From NCBI GenBank assembly GCA_026770025.1, contig JAMXDE010000023.1:62001-126000 (forward strand): DNA of 64,000 nt, written 5' to 3'. The notes under the pieces are model-generated. The model did not search any database. It was given only the letters and a program-made list of their open reading frames with translations, and had not been told where the DNA came from. The position numbers and the translations under genes were made by a program. This document shows, piece after piece, positions 53,603 to 63,818 of this stretch. Source of the stretch: Craspedostauros australis. Lineage: Eukaryota > Bacillariophyta > Bacillariophyceae > Mastogloiales > Achnanthaceae. The stretch's first letter is position 1; every line of letters starts with the position of its first letter.

Positions 53603-55231
53603 ATGGAGATCGACGGAGACGAGGACGCTGCAGGACGCCGCCGCGGAGCAGATAACGAAGGACAGTTCGATGGTCCCAAGAAGCGATCCCGCACATCAAT
53701 GGATGGGGGTATCGATTCAGCTGCAACGATGTCCACGATGGGAGCGTCGGCTGGGGCGCATAGTCATAGCAATAGCAATAGCAACAATGACCACAGCATC
53801 GGTATGGATATGAATATGGCTATGGGTACTGGGCCCAGTGCGAGTACTAGCACTGATATGCTGGACGATGTGAGGCGAGGACATGTGAATGATGCAACAA
53901 AGCTGTCATGGTTGACTGGGAACTTCAGCAACCGACAATGGGACGCGACGAACAACGATGGTCGTCAGCACCGAAATCAACAAGATCAACAACCGCAAGA
54001 CCAGGAGACTCCATCCAGCGCGTTAAAGTCGCTGGAGCAGCAGCTGGTGCAAGTGAAGCGAAGGTTGTGGCCTGCTGCGGTCGCCTGCGTGGAGGCTCCC
54101 AATGGTGCGACCGGCACGAATGCGAGTGCGGTCTTCGCCGAGGCACGGCGTCGGTGCAACCCGTTGGAGATCCTGGGCGAGGGACGCGGAGGTGGGTTGA
54201 ATCAGATGTTCATGAACCGCTCAGCGATCAAGCTTGCCAACGTCGACGCCCTGCTGGGATTCACGTTGCTCAGCCACTGCGTGCAGCATCAGGATCCGCA
54301 GCACAGTATCCCTGCATTCCTATTTGTAGATTTGTGTGGTGCTCCGGGAGGGTTCAGTGAGTACATCATGAGACGATTCCTATCGCGTCCCATGCATTCC
54401 TCGGCCGGGACCCGCATGCTGGCATGCCGCGGGTACGGCATGTCCCTCCTCGGACGCAACGAGCATGGAAACGGTCTGCAATGGAAGCTCCATGACACCA
54501 ACGAGATCATTCATGGCTACCACACCAGGTATCATGTTTGCGATGGCCACGACGGCACGGGTGACATCTACAGGTGGGACAACGTGGAGCGCTTGCGTGC
54601 CGACATTCGAGACGACCTGAAGCAGTGCGGACTGCCACACTCTGACGACGGTGTGCACCTGGTCGTGGCAGACGGCGGTTTTGATGCGCAACGAAATTCC
54701 GAAATCCAAGAACAGATCTCCCAGAAGCTCGTCCTGTGCGAGGTCGCCGCGGCCATGTCGTTGCTGCGCAAGGGCGGCACGATGGTGGTGAAGATGTCCG
54801 GCTTCCAAACGGATTTGGTCAAGTTCATGATGATGCACCTCAAGCACATGTTTGGTGAGATCGTCGTGCTGAAGCCCGTGACTTCTCGGCCGGCCTCGGC
54901 AGAACGTTACGTGGCTTGTCGCGACTTTCACGGCGTTGCGAACAACTGGAATGGCCAGGATTGGTTGAACCAGATGTTCTCGGGAGGTTTGCAAGGACAG
55001 ATCATCCCCGATCCCATGCTGGAGACCTTCGATCGGGACCTGCTGACGTTGAATCTGAAGGCATGCTTTTCGATACTGTCCATAATGGAGAACAGGAAGA
55101 ACGCGCAACAGAATGCGCAGCAGAACACGATGGAAGCGTCCGATGCCGTGGAGGGACATCAGATCGACTTTACGGAGGAACTACCCACAGTGAATACGAA
55201 CCTCTACGCCCGTGCGTTGGGATTGATATGA
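53603..55231 (+). CDS. FtsJ-type cap 2'-O-methyltransferase (CMTR1-like)
   Basis: 542 aa. It is predicted to methylate the ribose of the first transcribed nucleotide of capped RNAs, using AdoMet. The SAM-binding motif DLCGAPGGFSEY starts at D243. The catalytic K-D-K-E tetrad is visible as K210 (RSAIKLANVD), D357 (VVADGGFD), K397 (VVKMSGF) and E434 (PASAERY). The GDIYRWDNVE segment is also typical of CMTR1. It lacks the WW, G-patch and guanylyltransferase-like parts of human CMTR1; instead the first 120 residues are low-complexity with an RRRGADNEG basic stretch suggesting nuclear location. The ATG at 53603 is the best start; the frame is open upstream. Confidence 0.9.
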   Translation: MEIDGDEDAAGRRRGADNEGQFDGPKKRSRTSMDGGIDSAATMSTMGASAGAHSHSNSNSNNDHSIGMDMNMAMGTGPSASTSTDMLDDVRRGHVNDATKLSWLTGNFSNRQWDATNNDGRQHRNQQDQQPQDQETPSSALKSLEQQLVQVKRRLWPAAVACVEAPNGATGTNASAVFAEARRRCNPLEILGEGRGGGLNQMFMNRSAIKLANVDALLGFTLLSHCVQHQDPQHSIPAFLFVDLCGAPGGFSEYIMRRFLSRPMHSSAGTRMLACRGYGMSLLGRNEHGNGLQWKLHDTNEIIHGYHTRYHVCDGHDGTGDIYRWDNVERLRADIRDDLKQCGLPHSDDGVHLVVADGGFDAQRNSEIQEQISQKLVLCEVAAAMSLLRKGGTMVVKMSGFQTDLVKFMMMHLKHMFGEIVVLKPVTSRPASAERYVACRDFHGVANNWNGQDWLNQMFSGGLQGQIIPDPMLETFDRDLLTLNLKACFSILSIMENRKNAQQNAQQNTMEASDAVEGHQIDFTEELPTVNTNLYARALGLI

Positions 55232-55384
55232 TCTTCGTGAGCATCGTTGTCGTTTGTCGGCTGATGCATTTCAATAGCAACGCAACGGATGAATGCGTAG
55301 AATCTGTAACACTGCAGAGTACGTCCGTGAACAATACTACGTGCAACAGTACGTGCTACTCGCACACTAGTGTTAATTGATAGC

Positions 55385-56788
55385 TTAGCAGTCGTGCGTT
55401 GCAGCACTTGACGTGCTCGCCTCTTCCACATGCGTGTCCAGCCCAGTGTCCGACGTCGCACCCTCCTGATGCAGAAGCTCCTGCGAACGAGCGTGGGCAT
55501 GGTCGTGGTACTTCTGCGAGATCTCGCGCTCCGCGCACTGCCGAACCTGCTGCTTCGTGTTGCCCATGACCAGCAGGCAGTACGCATCCATGCTGAGATG
55601 GTTGGTCCTGTCCTGTTGGAACGGACTCTCCACCTCCTGTGCTGCGCCCTCCAATCCGAACAGGGCAAACCCAGTGAGGCACGTGATGGGGATGGTCGCA
55701 TATCCCAACGTACCCACCCACACGTAGGGCATGGCCAGGATGAAGCAGATCAGAAATGTCCTCATGTGCGACACATACACGAGAGGCAACGGCGTTGCAC
55801 GGATGCGCTCCAACGCACCCATCTGCAGAATGAGACCATTCAGCAACTCATCGTGCGTTTGCAGATGCTGCATGCGTTCGTGCGCGATGGGCAACGGCGT
55901 GTTGGCATCCACCAGGAAGGCCAGCTTGAGCAGCCACCGGAGTTTGTCCGCCGCGTACAATCCCGGGTGAGACGCGTTGCTCAACTCTTGCACATCACCT
56001 TCATTCAAGATGCCGATGAGCATGTCGGGATGGATCGATGGCTTCGATCGGATGAATTGCATCGTCGCCACGGAGAATGCGATGATCCAGCGCACGATGT
56101 CGTCGCGGACGATCGTATCGTGTGCGCCATGTACCAGAATGTCGCTGATCATGCTTCGGGAGTACGCGACGATGGCACCCCAGCTCGCCCTGGCATCCCA
56201 GAACCGTTCCGCCGACCGGTTCAAACGAAACACCAGCAAGAATGCCAATGACGAGTTCAGCACCAGCGAAAAGAAGGTCTCGTAGCTGGAGAGATCCACT
56301 TGGGATGTGTCCGAGAATACCTCTTCCGTCAGAACGGTCCAAATGATGGCATTCACTGTCGTGATCATCCACGGCACGATGAATCGATCCAGCGCCCTGC
56401 CTTCCCACACGAGGAGGGTTTGGAACCAGCCGTCATTGCTCTTGCGGTAGAATATCTGCTTCTTGCCGTTCTCTTCCAACATGGCCGTCCGCGTGGATTC
56501 ATGCCGCATCATGCCCAGAAGCAACGGGTAGTCATGATACCGGACCTCCAGCTGCGCTGCTTCCGCGCTGTTTTGAGCGGAACCTCCCGCCGTCGAAACC
56601 GACTTCCACCCTCCTCGGATCATGGCGTGGGAGGACCGCCTTGACATGGACGAAAGTGCTTGCCTTTCCATGTCGGTCGGTGTCGTCAAGCCACTGCCAT
56701 CGCCATTGCTCCTGTGGACGGCATGGGTGGGAGCCGTACTGTTGCTGCCATGGTTCATGTTCCTTCTGATGTGAGGCTGACTCTGCAT
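55385..56788 (-). CDS. bestrophin-like anion channel (UPF0187 family)
   Basis: 467 aa from the ATG at 56788. The family block LVLNSSLAFLLVFRLNRSAERFWDARASWG is present in full, preceded by GWFQTLLVWEGRALDRFIVP and two hydrophobic segments, and followed by RWIIAFSVATMQF, LRTFL-like helices and the EVESPFQQDRTNHLSMD segment near the end. Bestrophins are Cl-/HCO3- channels; algal ones can supply bicarbonate to thylakoids or the plastid. I see no plastid bipartite signal here. The frame is open to an ATG at 57121, but that stretch translates microsatellites (for example NQSINQSI) and is probably leader. A second start at 56758 is possible. It is divergent from the Lhcr gene. Confidence 0.87.
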   Translation of the reverse strand: MQSQPHIRRNMNHGSNSTAPTHAVHRSNGDGSGLTTPTDMERQALSSMSRRSSHAMIRGGWKSVSTAGGSAQNSAEAAQLEVRYHDYPLLLGMMRHESTRTAMLEENGKKQIFYRKSNDGWFQTLLVWEGRALDRFIVPWMITTVNAIIWTVLTEEVFSDTSQVDLSSYETFFSLVLNSSLAFLLVFRLNRSAERFWDARASWGAIVAYSRSMISDILVHGAHDTIVRDDIVRWIIAFSVATMQFIRSKPSIHPDMLIGILNEGDVQELSNASHPGLYAADKLRWLLKLAFLVDANTPLPIAHERMQHLQTHDELLNGLILQMGALERIRATPLPLVYVSHMRTFLICFILAMPYVWVGTLGYATIPITCLTGFALFGLEGAAQEVESPFQQDRTNHLSMDAYCLLVMGNTKQQVRQCAEREISQKYHDHAHARSQELLHQEGATSDTGLDTHVEEASTSSAATHDC

Positions 56789-56880
56789 TCTCTTGTGTTC
56801 CTTCGTGTGATTCTTCGATCTTGCCGCTATCGTCGTCGTCTCTCTTGGCGCGGGTGCTTTGTGCAGATGAAATGTCACAA

Positions 56881-56934
56881 TTGATTGATTGATTGATTGA
56901 TTGATCGATCGATTGATTGGTTGGTTGGTTGATG
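56881..56934. repeat. (TTGA)n / (TTGG)n microsatellite
   Basis: About thirteen tetranucleotide units shifting from TTGA to TCGA to TTGG. Confidence 0.9.
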
Positions 56935-56948
56935 GGCGTGTTTGCGCA

Positions 56949-56970
56949 TTGATGGATGGATGGATGGATG
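56949..56970. repeat. (GATG)n microsatellite
   Basis: Five GATG units near the previous tract. Confidence 0.9.
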
Positions 56971-57580
56971 CAGCGCTTGGTACGGATGCCATGCGATCCA
57001 GACGAGCATGCGAGGGATGGGGCAAGATGAGTGATGGGGACACGATTGGTGACAGAAAATGATGATTTCTGGCGCGAGAATGTCTGAAGGGACAAAAAAG
57101 GAGGACTGAGTTGGAGTCCATTTGATCGGGGAATCATCATGACTCGACATGATTTGAGTCATGATTTGAAATGAACACATTGAACAACAAAGATACGCCA
57201 CGACGATCATCTCCGACGCCGCGGTGATGGAAGGACCGCAAAGCGGAAACACGCGCAACCGACCAACAGAGAGAGCAAGAAGCGAAAACAACACTGACGA
57301 AAAGCAACGCCATGACTCCGTGACTCGCGATTGGAGAGAAGGGTGACCGCAGCGGCAGTGCGAAGCGTGGGTGATGACGACGGTTTCCGCCAGCGTCTCC
57401 GTTCGTCGTCTTGTTTGCTCGTTTCGTTTGTGGTTGTTTGCCTCCTTCGCGGTGCGTGCCTTGTCTGCTCTGGCTGTCTGGATCGTCGCCTGTCTCCAGC
57501 AGTCCTCGCAGCCCAGCCCAGCTCGACCCATCTCAACCCATCTCAACACAACACAAACCCCACCAATCAGCCCAGCCACC

Positions 57581-58333
57581 ATGAAGACCGCCGCCTCCGC
57601 CACCGCTTTCGCCCTGATGGCCTCCAGCGCCATGGCCTTCGTGCCATCCTCCACCGAGTCCACCGGCTCCGCCTTGAAGGCCGGCATGCCAGACCGCATG
57701 TGGGACAAGATGGTCGACAAGACCGAGCGCTCCGCCGCCATCCCGTTCCTGCCACGCCCAGCCAACCTCGATGGCTCCATGGCCGGCGACGTCGGCTTCG
57801 ACCCATTCTACCTCTCCTCCATCCCAAAGAACTTCGCCGGATTCATCCAGCCACCGCAGTGGGAGGAGACCGAGGGCATCCCAACCCTCTACTGGATGCG
57901 CGAGGCCGAGCTCAAGCACTCCCGCGTCGCCATGCTGGCCTGGTTCGGATGGCTCGCGACCGACGGCGCCTTCGGAATCACCCTGCGATTCCCAGGCAGC
58001 ATCTACTCCACCGACGCCATCCCAAATGCCTACAACGCCCACAACATCCTCACCGAGCAGGGCTCCATGGGATTCCTTCTCCTCGCCGTCGCATTCGTCG
58101 AGTTCTGCTCCAGCGCAGCCCTCGTCCAGGTCTCCAAGGGAGAGCTCGACCGCGAGGCCGGAGACTTCAACCTCGACCCGCTCATGTTCCTCAAGGACAA
58201 GAGCCCAGAGGAGAAGAAGCGCATGCAGACACGTGAATTGCTGAATGGACGTCTCGCCATGCTTGCCTTCAGCGCCGTCGCCACCCAGACCGCCCTCAAC
58301 GACGGTGCCTACCAGAACTTCCCATACTTCTAA
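57581..58333 (+). CDS. light-harvesting chlorophyll-binding protein, red-lineage (Lhcr) type
   Basis: 250 aa. Lhcr proteins bind chlorophylls and fucoxanthin and usually serve photosystem I antenna. The N-terminus is a signal peptide ending SSAMA|FVPSS with Phe at +1, plastid import. Helix 1 has the chlorophyll motif YWMREAELKHSRVAMLAW, helix 3 RELLNGRLAMLAFSAVATQ, both ExxxxR pairs intact; the middle helix lies around LLAVAFVEFCSSAALV. The IPFLPRPANLDGSMAGDVGFDP segment before helix 1 is typical. Codon use is strongly biased (CCA for Pro, GCC for Ala, CTC for Leu), unlike most neighbours, as in highly expressed photosynthesis genes. Start chosen because the in-frame ATG upstream gives no signal peptide. 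It is probably light- and circadian-regulated; no site identified. Confidence 0.95.
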   Translation: MKTAASATAFALMASSAMAFVPSSTESTGSALKAGMPDRMWDKMVDKTERSAAIPFLPRPANLDGSMAGDVGFDPFYLSSIPKNFAGFIQPPQWEETEGIPTLYWMREAELKHSRVAMLAWFGWLATDGAFGITLRFPGSIYSTDAIPNAYNAHNILTEQGSMGFLLLAVAFVEFCSSAALVQVSKGELDREAGDFNLDPLMFLKDKSPEEKKRMQTRELLNGRLAMLAFSAVATQTALNDGAYQNFPYF

Positions 58334-59720
58334 TTCCGCCCTGGTCCCAGATGGCCTTTTGCCACCCTCTTCCTTCCCTCCTTTCCTTTCTCTCACGTGC
58401 CGTTCCAATTCGGGGCATCACATGTCTCGGCTTGACCTGACCGGCACACGGGGTCCATCCAGTGCGTGCATTGGGCCTCGGAGATGTGTCACATCATCAT
58501 TAGCAGCAGCAGCAGAAGTATTAGCAACGAGAGGCGGGCGTTCGGCAACTGAGAATGTGTTCCAGACCGGATGAATGAAGACCAACGTGTGTGATGGAAC
58601 CAAGCAGAGCATGTAGAGTACAGCATAGGAATACCACACTTCCACAATACGTACGTACCCTGCACTGCTTGGCTTCAGAAATGCACAAATGTCCCAGCAA
58701 GTCTGCATGCAAAGCAATAGCGGCGCACGAAGACATGAAGGGGCAGGTGAATGCCTGGGTCACATTTTAATACTCTACACCACAGATACTATAATAAGAT
58801 CAAACAGTTCATTTCACCAATCCGCATGTCTACCTATAATACATCGATCATCATCCATTCGATCGCCAATGCTCAGGTATCCTCCGGAGAGCACATTCTG
58901 TGGACAGCGCTCACTGAGAGAGGAAACACCAATGACTGGCGCCACCGTTGATGGGCTCACTCAATGGGGAGGTGAAGCATGTCTCCCAGCACAACATTCT
59001 AATCCAGCATATAATCCCATGCTTGCACTCTCATGTTAGACCACCATGGAGGAGAGTCGATGATGGAACACCTAACACATTCAAAATCTGGCGGTACTCT
59101 AATAGTATGTGCGTACTCTACATCATCTCAACCTCCATAGAGGGTCTATCTGCAAGCATGGCGTTCTACATACGACTACGATTACCCACAGATAACCAGA
59201 CCTCGATCTTTGCTCTTTCGCATCACGCATCACGTATCTGAACGGTTCTTTGTGTTCGCTTGGTTCCGAATCACGGATAGCAATCCATTCACGGATTCGT
59301 TTTGATGGATGATGTCACCAGGTCAGAGAAACACGGATTGGCCAATCAGAACGGTGTATTCCGAAAGGCACCCGGAAGTTGTAGGTATTGGATCGCGTGA
59401 TTGATGTGCTGAACAGGCAAATCTTGAGGTCCTCGCTGATGTTGGTTCGATGTTGTCAAGTCGTCCTTTTTTCTGTTTTCTCGTGACACCATCGTCTGCA
59501 CCACCACCGACATCAACGATGTTCAACGGGAGAGACATCGTGTCTGTCTTGCCGCAGTGTTGCACGTTGCGGTACAAGCCAACCCGAACGCGATGAGAGG
59601 AAAGCGATCGCAGCGACAGCAGCAACGTCAAGATCGGCAAACGACCCCATCAGTATCACAACTCGTCACGAAGTCCAGCACCAACCGCACCACCGACAAC
59701 CTCCCACCCCAACTATCACC
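58334..59720. other. intergenic region between Lhcr and PsbM
   Basis: 1.4 kb without a convincing gene; open frames on both strands are short and lack family signatures. It should hold the Lhcr 3' end and the PsbM promoter. Confidence 0.6.
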
Positions 59721-60500
59721 ATGAAGACCTTCCAGCTCGTTACCCTCTTCGCCTTGATCGGCGCCTCCATGGCCTTCGCGCCAAACCAGGCCGCCACCCA
59801 GAGTGAGTCTTCCTCCTTGCGAACCAAACGGGCGCCTTTTGCGATGCATTGCGCAGCGCTGATGGGCGTTGCCATCAGCAGGATGTGTTACCAGCAGCAG
59901 CCGTTGGCACCATCCGCACGAACAATGAATGAGCGGTCGATCAACATCCATGAGACTCGTCGCACGATCATTCGACGAAGATGTGGCGGTGGTTTGGACG
60001 CAGCATTGACACCATGATGTCCAGCACGTGTGATGGGTGACCGTCCAGTTGCGCTTGGTGTCAGTGCCAATTCGCGTATCTTTTTCATCGCTTGAATGTG
60101 CCGCGAATGGTGCACACAACTGTATCATGCGCTGTACCCATCCTATCCGGCTCAGCAATGAACTCACACACGCCCGCCATCATTCACTATCCTCGCTTCA
60201 TGATTGGTGACATCCACACAACCAATCCAACCGTTGTCCATCAACTTTGCAACATGACGTGCAGTGACCAAGGCCGCCTTCGCCGCTGCCCCAGCCGCCT
60301 TCGTTGCCGCCCCAGCCTTCGCTGTTGACTCCATCGTCGAGGCCCTCCCAACCACCTCCCTCGCCCTCGAGGTCCAGTTCGGTGCCTACTTGGCCGTCCT
60401 TTTGGGAACCTTCCTCCCATGCCTCTTCCTCATCAACCTTTTCATCTCCACCGAGACCCGAAAAGCCGGAGCCGAGGATGCCCTCAAGGACGACTTCTAA
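59721..60500 (+). CDS. psbM: nuclear-encoded photosystem II subunit PsbM precursor, two exons
   Basis: Join of 59721..59802 and 60265..60500 (105 aa); donor GTGAGT, acceptor CAG, intron 462 bases splitting an ATG codon. PsbM is a one-helix protein at the photosystem II dimer interface. Exon 1 encodes the signal peptide and transit start (LIGASMA|FAPNQ). Exon 2 encodes an Ala-rich thylakoid-transfer-like segment ending near FA|VDSIV, then the mature part: LEVQFGAYLAVLLGTFLPCL followed by FLINLFISTETRKA, which parallels cyanobacterial PsbM (MEVN....A..LF.LVP..FL..L...TE). Identification rests on that short match from memory and on the pattern of a single helix with a lumenal N-terminus. The intron separates targeting from mature protein. 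The acidic tail AGAEDALKDDF is longer than in plastid-encoded PsbM. Confidence 0.72.
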
Positions 60501-61036
60501 ATATTTCCTTTTTGAAACCAATTGAAACATTCCGGCCTTTCCGCCAAGGCACCGGCCGGCTGCATATGCATTTGTAGAGGGATTATGGAACACCAAGCAA
60601 CAACAACACCAAGACACAGCGAGGTTGCCGGTGCCGGCAAACGACCAAGTCCAGCACCGACAGCGCCACCAACCGTTTCATCGCGTCCGATCCAACCAGG
60701 TTTCCCACACCATCTTCGTGATATGCGGGTGCAAGATTACTGACCTGGATGGAGCCAGCGGACGGATGGACGCAACAGCCTGAACGTAGTTCATGTCACG
60801 CACTACTTACGAGTACATCACCTTGTAATCTATCATAGTAATCGAGACAAGGCTTTTGCGACAAACCGTTGGACTCTATTCAGTTCGTTCCAGTATGAAT
60901 GATTGTGTAGTTTGGTAGTGAACGGATCAGAGCGCGAATGCTCCAGGAGCTGTCTCATGATGTGGAATGAATGGTGCCGGCAATGGCTTACTTGCTTAAA
61001 TGGGTGTGGCATTCCTATTGCTTACTCGTGTCATAC
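60501..61036. other. convergent intergenic region
   Basis: 3' regions of PsbM and the GTPase gene. A TACGAGTA word lies at 60808-60815. No gene seen. Confidence 0.6.
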
Positions 61037-63818
61037 CTACTTCCTGCCAACTCCTCGTCTTCGCTTGTTGCCCCATTTCGACTTCGTCGACTTGCGCACA
61101 GCCTTGGCTCCTGTGTACCGCGCGCCGACATCCAGCACGTCGAAGGGCATCAACGGCGGTCGCACCGCGACTCCAATGCCCTTCGGGACAGACACGCGGA
61201 TGTTCGCCATACCGGCACCCGTCACCGCAACCCACCCGAGCCCGGTCAGCGAGATGTCGGCCGCCGCCTCCTTCCATCCCCGCCCTTCGATCTCGATGTC
61301 GTGATTCACGAACTCTCCGATCTCCTCCATCCTCTTTTCGCCATCTCCGAGAGGAGGCGTCAGCATCGTCCCGGCGTGGTTCTGCAGCACGTTGTCGACC
61401 TTGTCGGACGCGGTCGGATGGAGCTTGATGTCGTTGGCGACGAAGAACGTCAGAAGGAATGGCTTGCAATCGCCGAACACCTCCACTCTGGCGAGGCCTC
61501 CGATCATGATGCACTTGCCGGATGACACGCGGAACGTTATTGGTTCCACTTGCCTGTCGTCGTCGTCGTCGTCGACGACGCCACCATCGTTGTTGTCGTT
61601 GTTTCAGAGAGTTGTTCATGAAAGTCGTTGAAATGCGTTAGAGCAGAGCAGAGTGTCGTTTTGGCTCAATGATGCCACGGGATCCTCACCATGCGCATTC
61701 CATACCGGTCGTACAAAGACGAGAAGGCGTACGGACTGCTCCAAACAATGTCCAAAGCATCTCAAGGCCCTGCTAACACCTCGCTTGATACAGCATCAAC
61801 GTGCAGAGCGCTCTCCTTGCGTACGAGTAGAATAGAGTCGCGTATCACAACTCCAATGCACACAGAACGCAACGAACTTACTTCTTGGGACAGACCACCT
61901 TCAGTTCCTCGCCCGTCAACAACTGCGTGATGGTGCCGGGCACCAACAGACCAGGAGTATCGTACAGCGTCCGGCCATCTCCCAGATCGATCTTGATGAA
62001 CTTGAGCGTCGTTCCTGGAAGGGGACTTGCCGTGACGGCGGTCTTGAGGGAGTTGCGGTTGCCGGCGCGGATCTTCTTCTTGTCGTCGGATGCCGACGCC
62101 TTGCCGCGTGGCTCGCGCAATATCTGGTTGATGAACGTGCTCTTGCCTGCGTTGGCCGCGCCCACGATGTAAATATCGCAATCCATGTCGGTTGCTATGC
62201 TTGAGGCTTTCGTAAGCATCTCGCTGATGCCCTTGCCTGTCTTGCAGCTCACGAGCCGCACGGCGCCACCCACGTTGGCGATGCTGCCGACTCCGATGTA
62301 CTCGAGCTCCCGTCTCACCCAGCTTTCAACGCGGAGGTTTCCCATCTTGGGTGGCAGCAGATCGACCTTGTTCGCCGCGATGATGACAGGATTCTCGCCT
62401 GCGATGTCGTCCAGCTCCCGCAGGAAGGCCCCGTTGAAGTCGAAGAGGTCGATCAGCGCGATGATGACGGCCGGTTTCTCACCGATGGGGCGTAGCAATT
62501 CGCGGAACTGCTCCTGCGATATGGTCGGCTCGTCGCTCCATCCCGGACGCAGGGCATCTTCGACTTTGCCGAAGTTCTGAAGGCCGTGGCATCGCTTGCA
62601 GATGACCTTCTTGGTGGAGGCCTCCAGGAGGTCGATGCCGAGCTCGTCTGCCAAACTACCCACGTCGAGGTCGCTGAGCATGTCGGGGTTTTCGATCTCC
62701 GAAGTTGCAGTCTCCTCCTTGGACGTGGTTTGGAGGAGGAAGTCAATCTCATCGTCCACGGACCATTCGTCGGAATCGGCCTTCTCCTGCAGCCTCTGCA
62801 CTTCTTCGACTTGCGCCAGCTTCTGCTGGTACTCGAACTTCTCCGGTGGCAAGTACCCTGGCTTCGACTCGTCCTTGCATTGGAAGTCGGAACCGCAGGC
62901 GGAGCACGATTTGGCGTTGCTCAGAAGCTTGAAAATGTCCTTGCGAGTTGTCTCATCATCACCGAAAGGATTGGCTTCCTTGCGGTAGCCCAAACGGCTG
63001 AGATTGGCATCATCGAAGCTCTGCGAGAAGGCGTCCAGATCGTCATTCACGCTGACCCGTCCCGTTGCAAGATCGTTCTGAGCGGCACGAATTCGTGCTG
63101 CCATGTCGTTTTGCGCAGTGCTTGGTTCGTTGAACACGATGTCATCAGCGCTATCATCGAAACTGGCATCGGCACTGTCGACAGCATCGCCGCCGCCAAG
63201 CTCGTCGTCGACGGTGTCAGCATCAAAATCGTTGATGTTGAAGGTGCTGGGATCAAGCAACCCATCCAGGCTCATCTTTTCGAGTTCGGTCGGACTGTCA
63301 TCATCATCATCATCGTCGTCGTCGTCCTCGTCCAAAAACATGCCATCGTCATCAGGATCGAACTCAAAATCATCCTCGAAGGTTGCGTCATCCGCCCAGT
63401 GCGATGAATCAACGTCGAATCCTTCCTTCCTCGCCATCTCATCAAAGGCGGCAGCAAGCCTGTCGGCTGCTTCATTCGGATCGATGTCTTCGTTCACCTT
63501 CCATTTGAGCTTCTTCTTTTTGAATGGCTTGGATCTCTGCTTTGGCTTGTCGACCTCGTCATCACCGCCGCCGCTGCTGTCCTGGTCGTTGTCTCCTCCT
63601 GCTGCAGCCGCAAGTAATCGGATGTTGCCCACGCCATGATGCCTCGTCAATGGACGCAGCACTTCATCACTGCCGAATTGTTGATGATGACGCTGATGAT
63701 TTGGCAATACGATAGATGAGAATGCTCGAACAAATGCAGCAGCATGCCGACCATTTCGAACAGACAATCCAATCGACACCAACAACATCGTCGAACGGAT
63801 GAAGCAAATTGATTTCAT
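61037..63818 (-). CDS. YqeH/NOA1-type circularly permuted GTPase, plastid-targeted, two exons
   Basis: Join of 63818..61882 and 61553..61037 (817 aa); donor GTAAGT, acceptor CAG, intron 328 bases. These GTPases assist assembly of the bacterial-type small ribosomal subunit in organelles. The order G4 (NKVD), G5 (SCKTGKG), G1 (GAANAGKST), G2 (SPLPGTTL) and G3 (DTPGL) is circularly permuted, the family hallmark. A Zn-binding CSACGSDFQC plus CKRCHG lies before it. The second exon continues PKKQVEPITFRVSSGKCIMI, as in YqeH (PKK..P..YR...G....GGL), and adds about 170 residues. The N-terminus is hydrophobic then AAA|FVRAF, a plastid signal with Phe at +1. A long acidic region (about 130-270) has Asp/Glu runs. 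The frame is open to an ATG at 63983; the ATG at 63818 places the signal peptide correctly. Neighbour of PsbM and Lhcr, both plastid proteins. Confidence 0.9.

Larger units (their letters stand above)
56789..57580. other. divergent promoter region of the bestrophin-like and Lhcr genes, with microsatellites
   Basis: 0.8 kb. It holds a (TTGA)n tract at 56881-56934 and a (GATG)n tract at 56949-56970. A run of CATCTCAACCC units lies just before the Lhcr start. No gene seen. Confidence 0.6.

Noticed and set aside
56881-56970. Tandem repeats considered as a CRISPR or other array
   Set aside because: Units are 4 bases with no spacers: plain microsatellites in a eukaryotic genome.
56789-57121. N-terminal 111 residues of the long bestrophin frame
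   Set aside because: It translates microsatellites and has no family similarity; the ATG at 56788 is preferred.
58334-59720. Small frames between Lhcr and PsbM as genes
   Set aside because: Under 120 codons, no signal peptide or family motif, and poor codon use compared with both neighbours.
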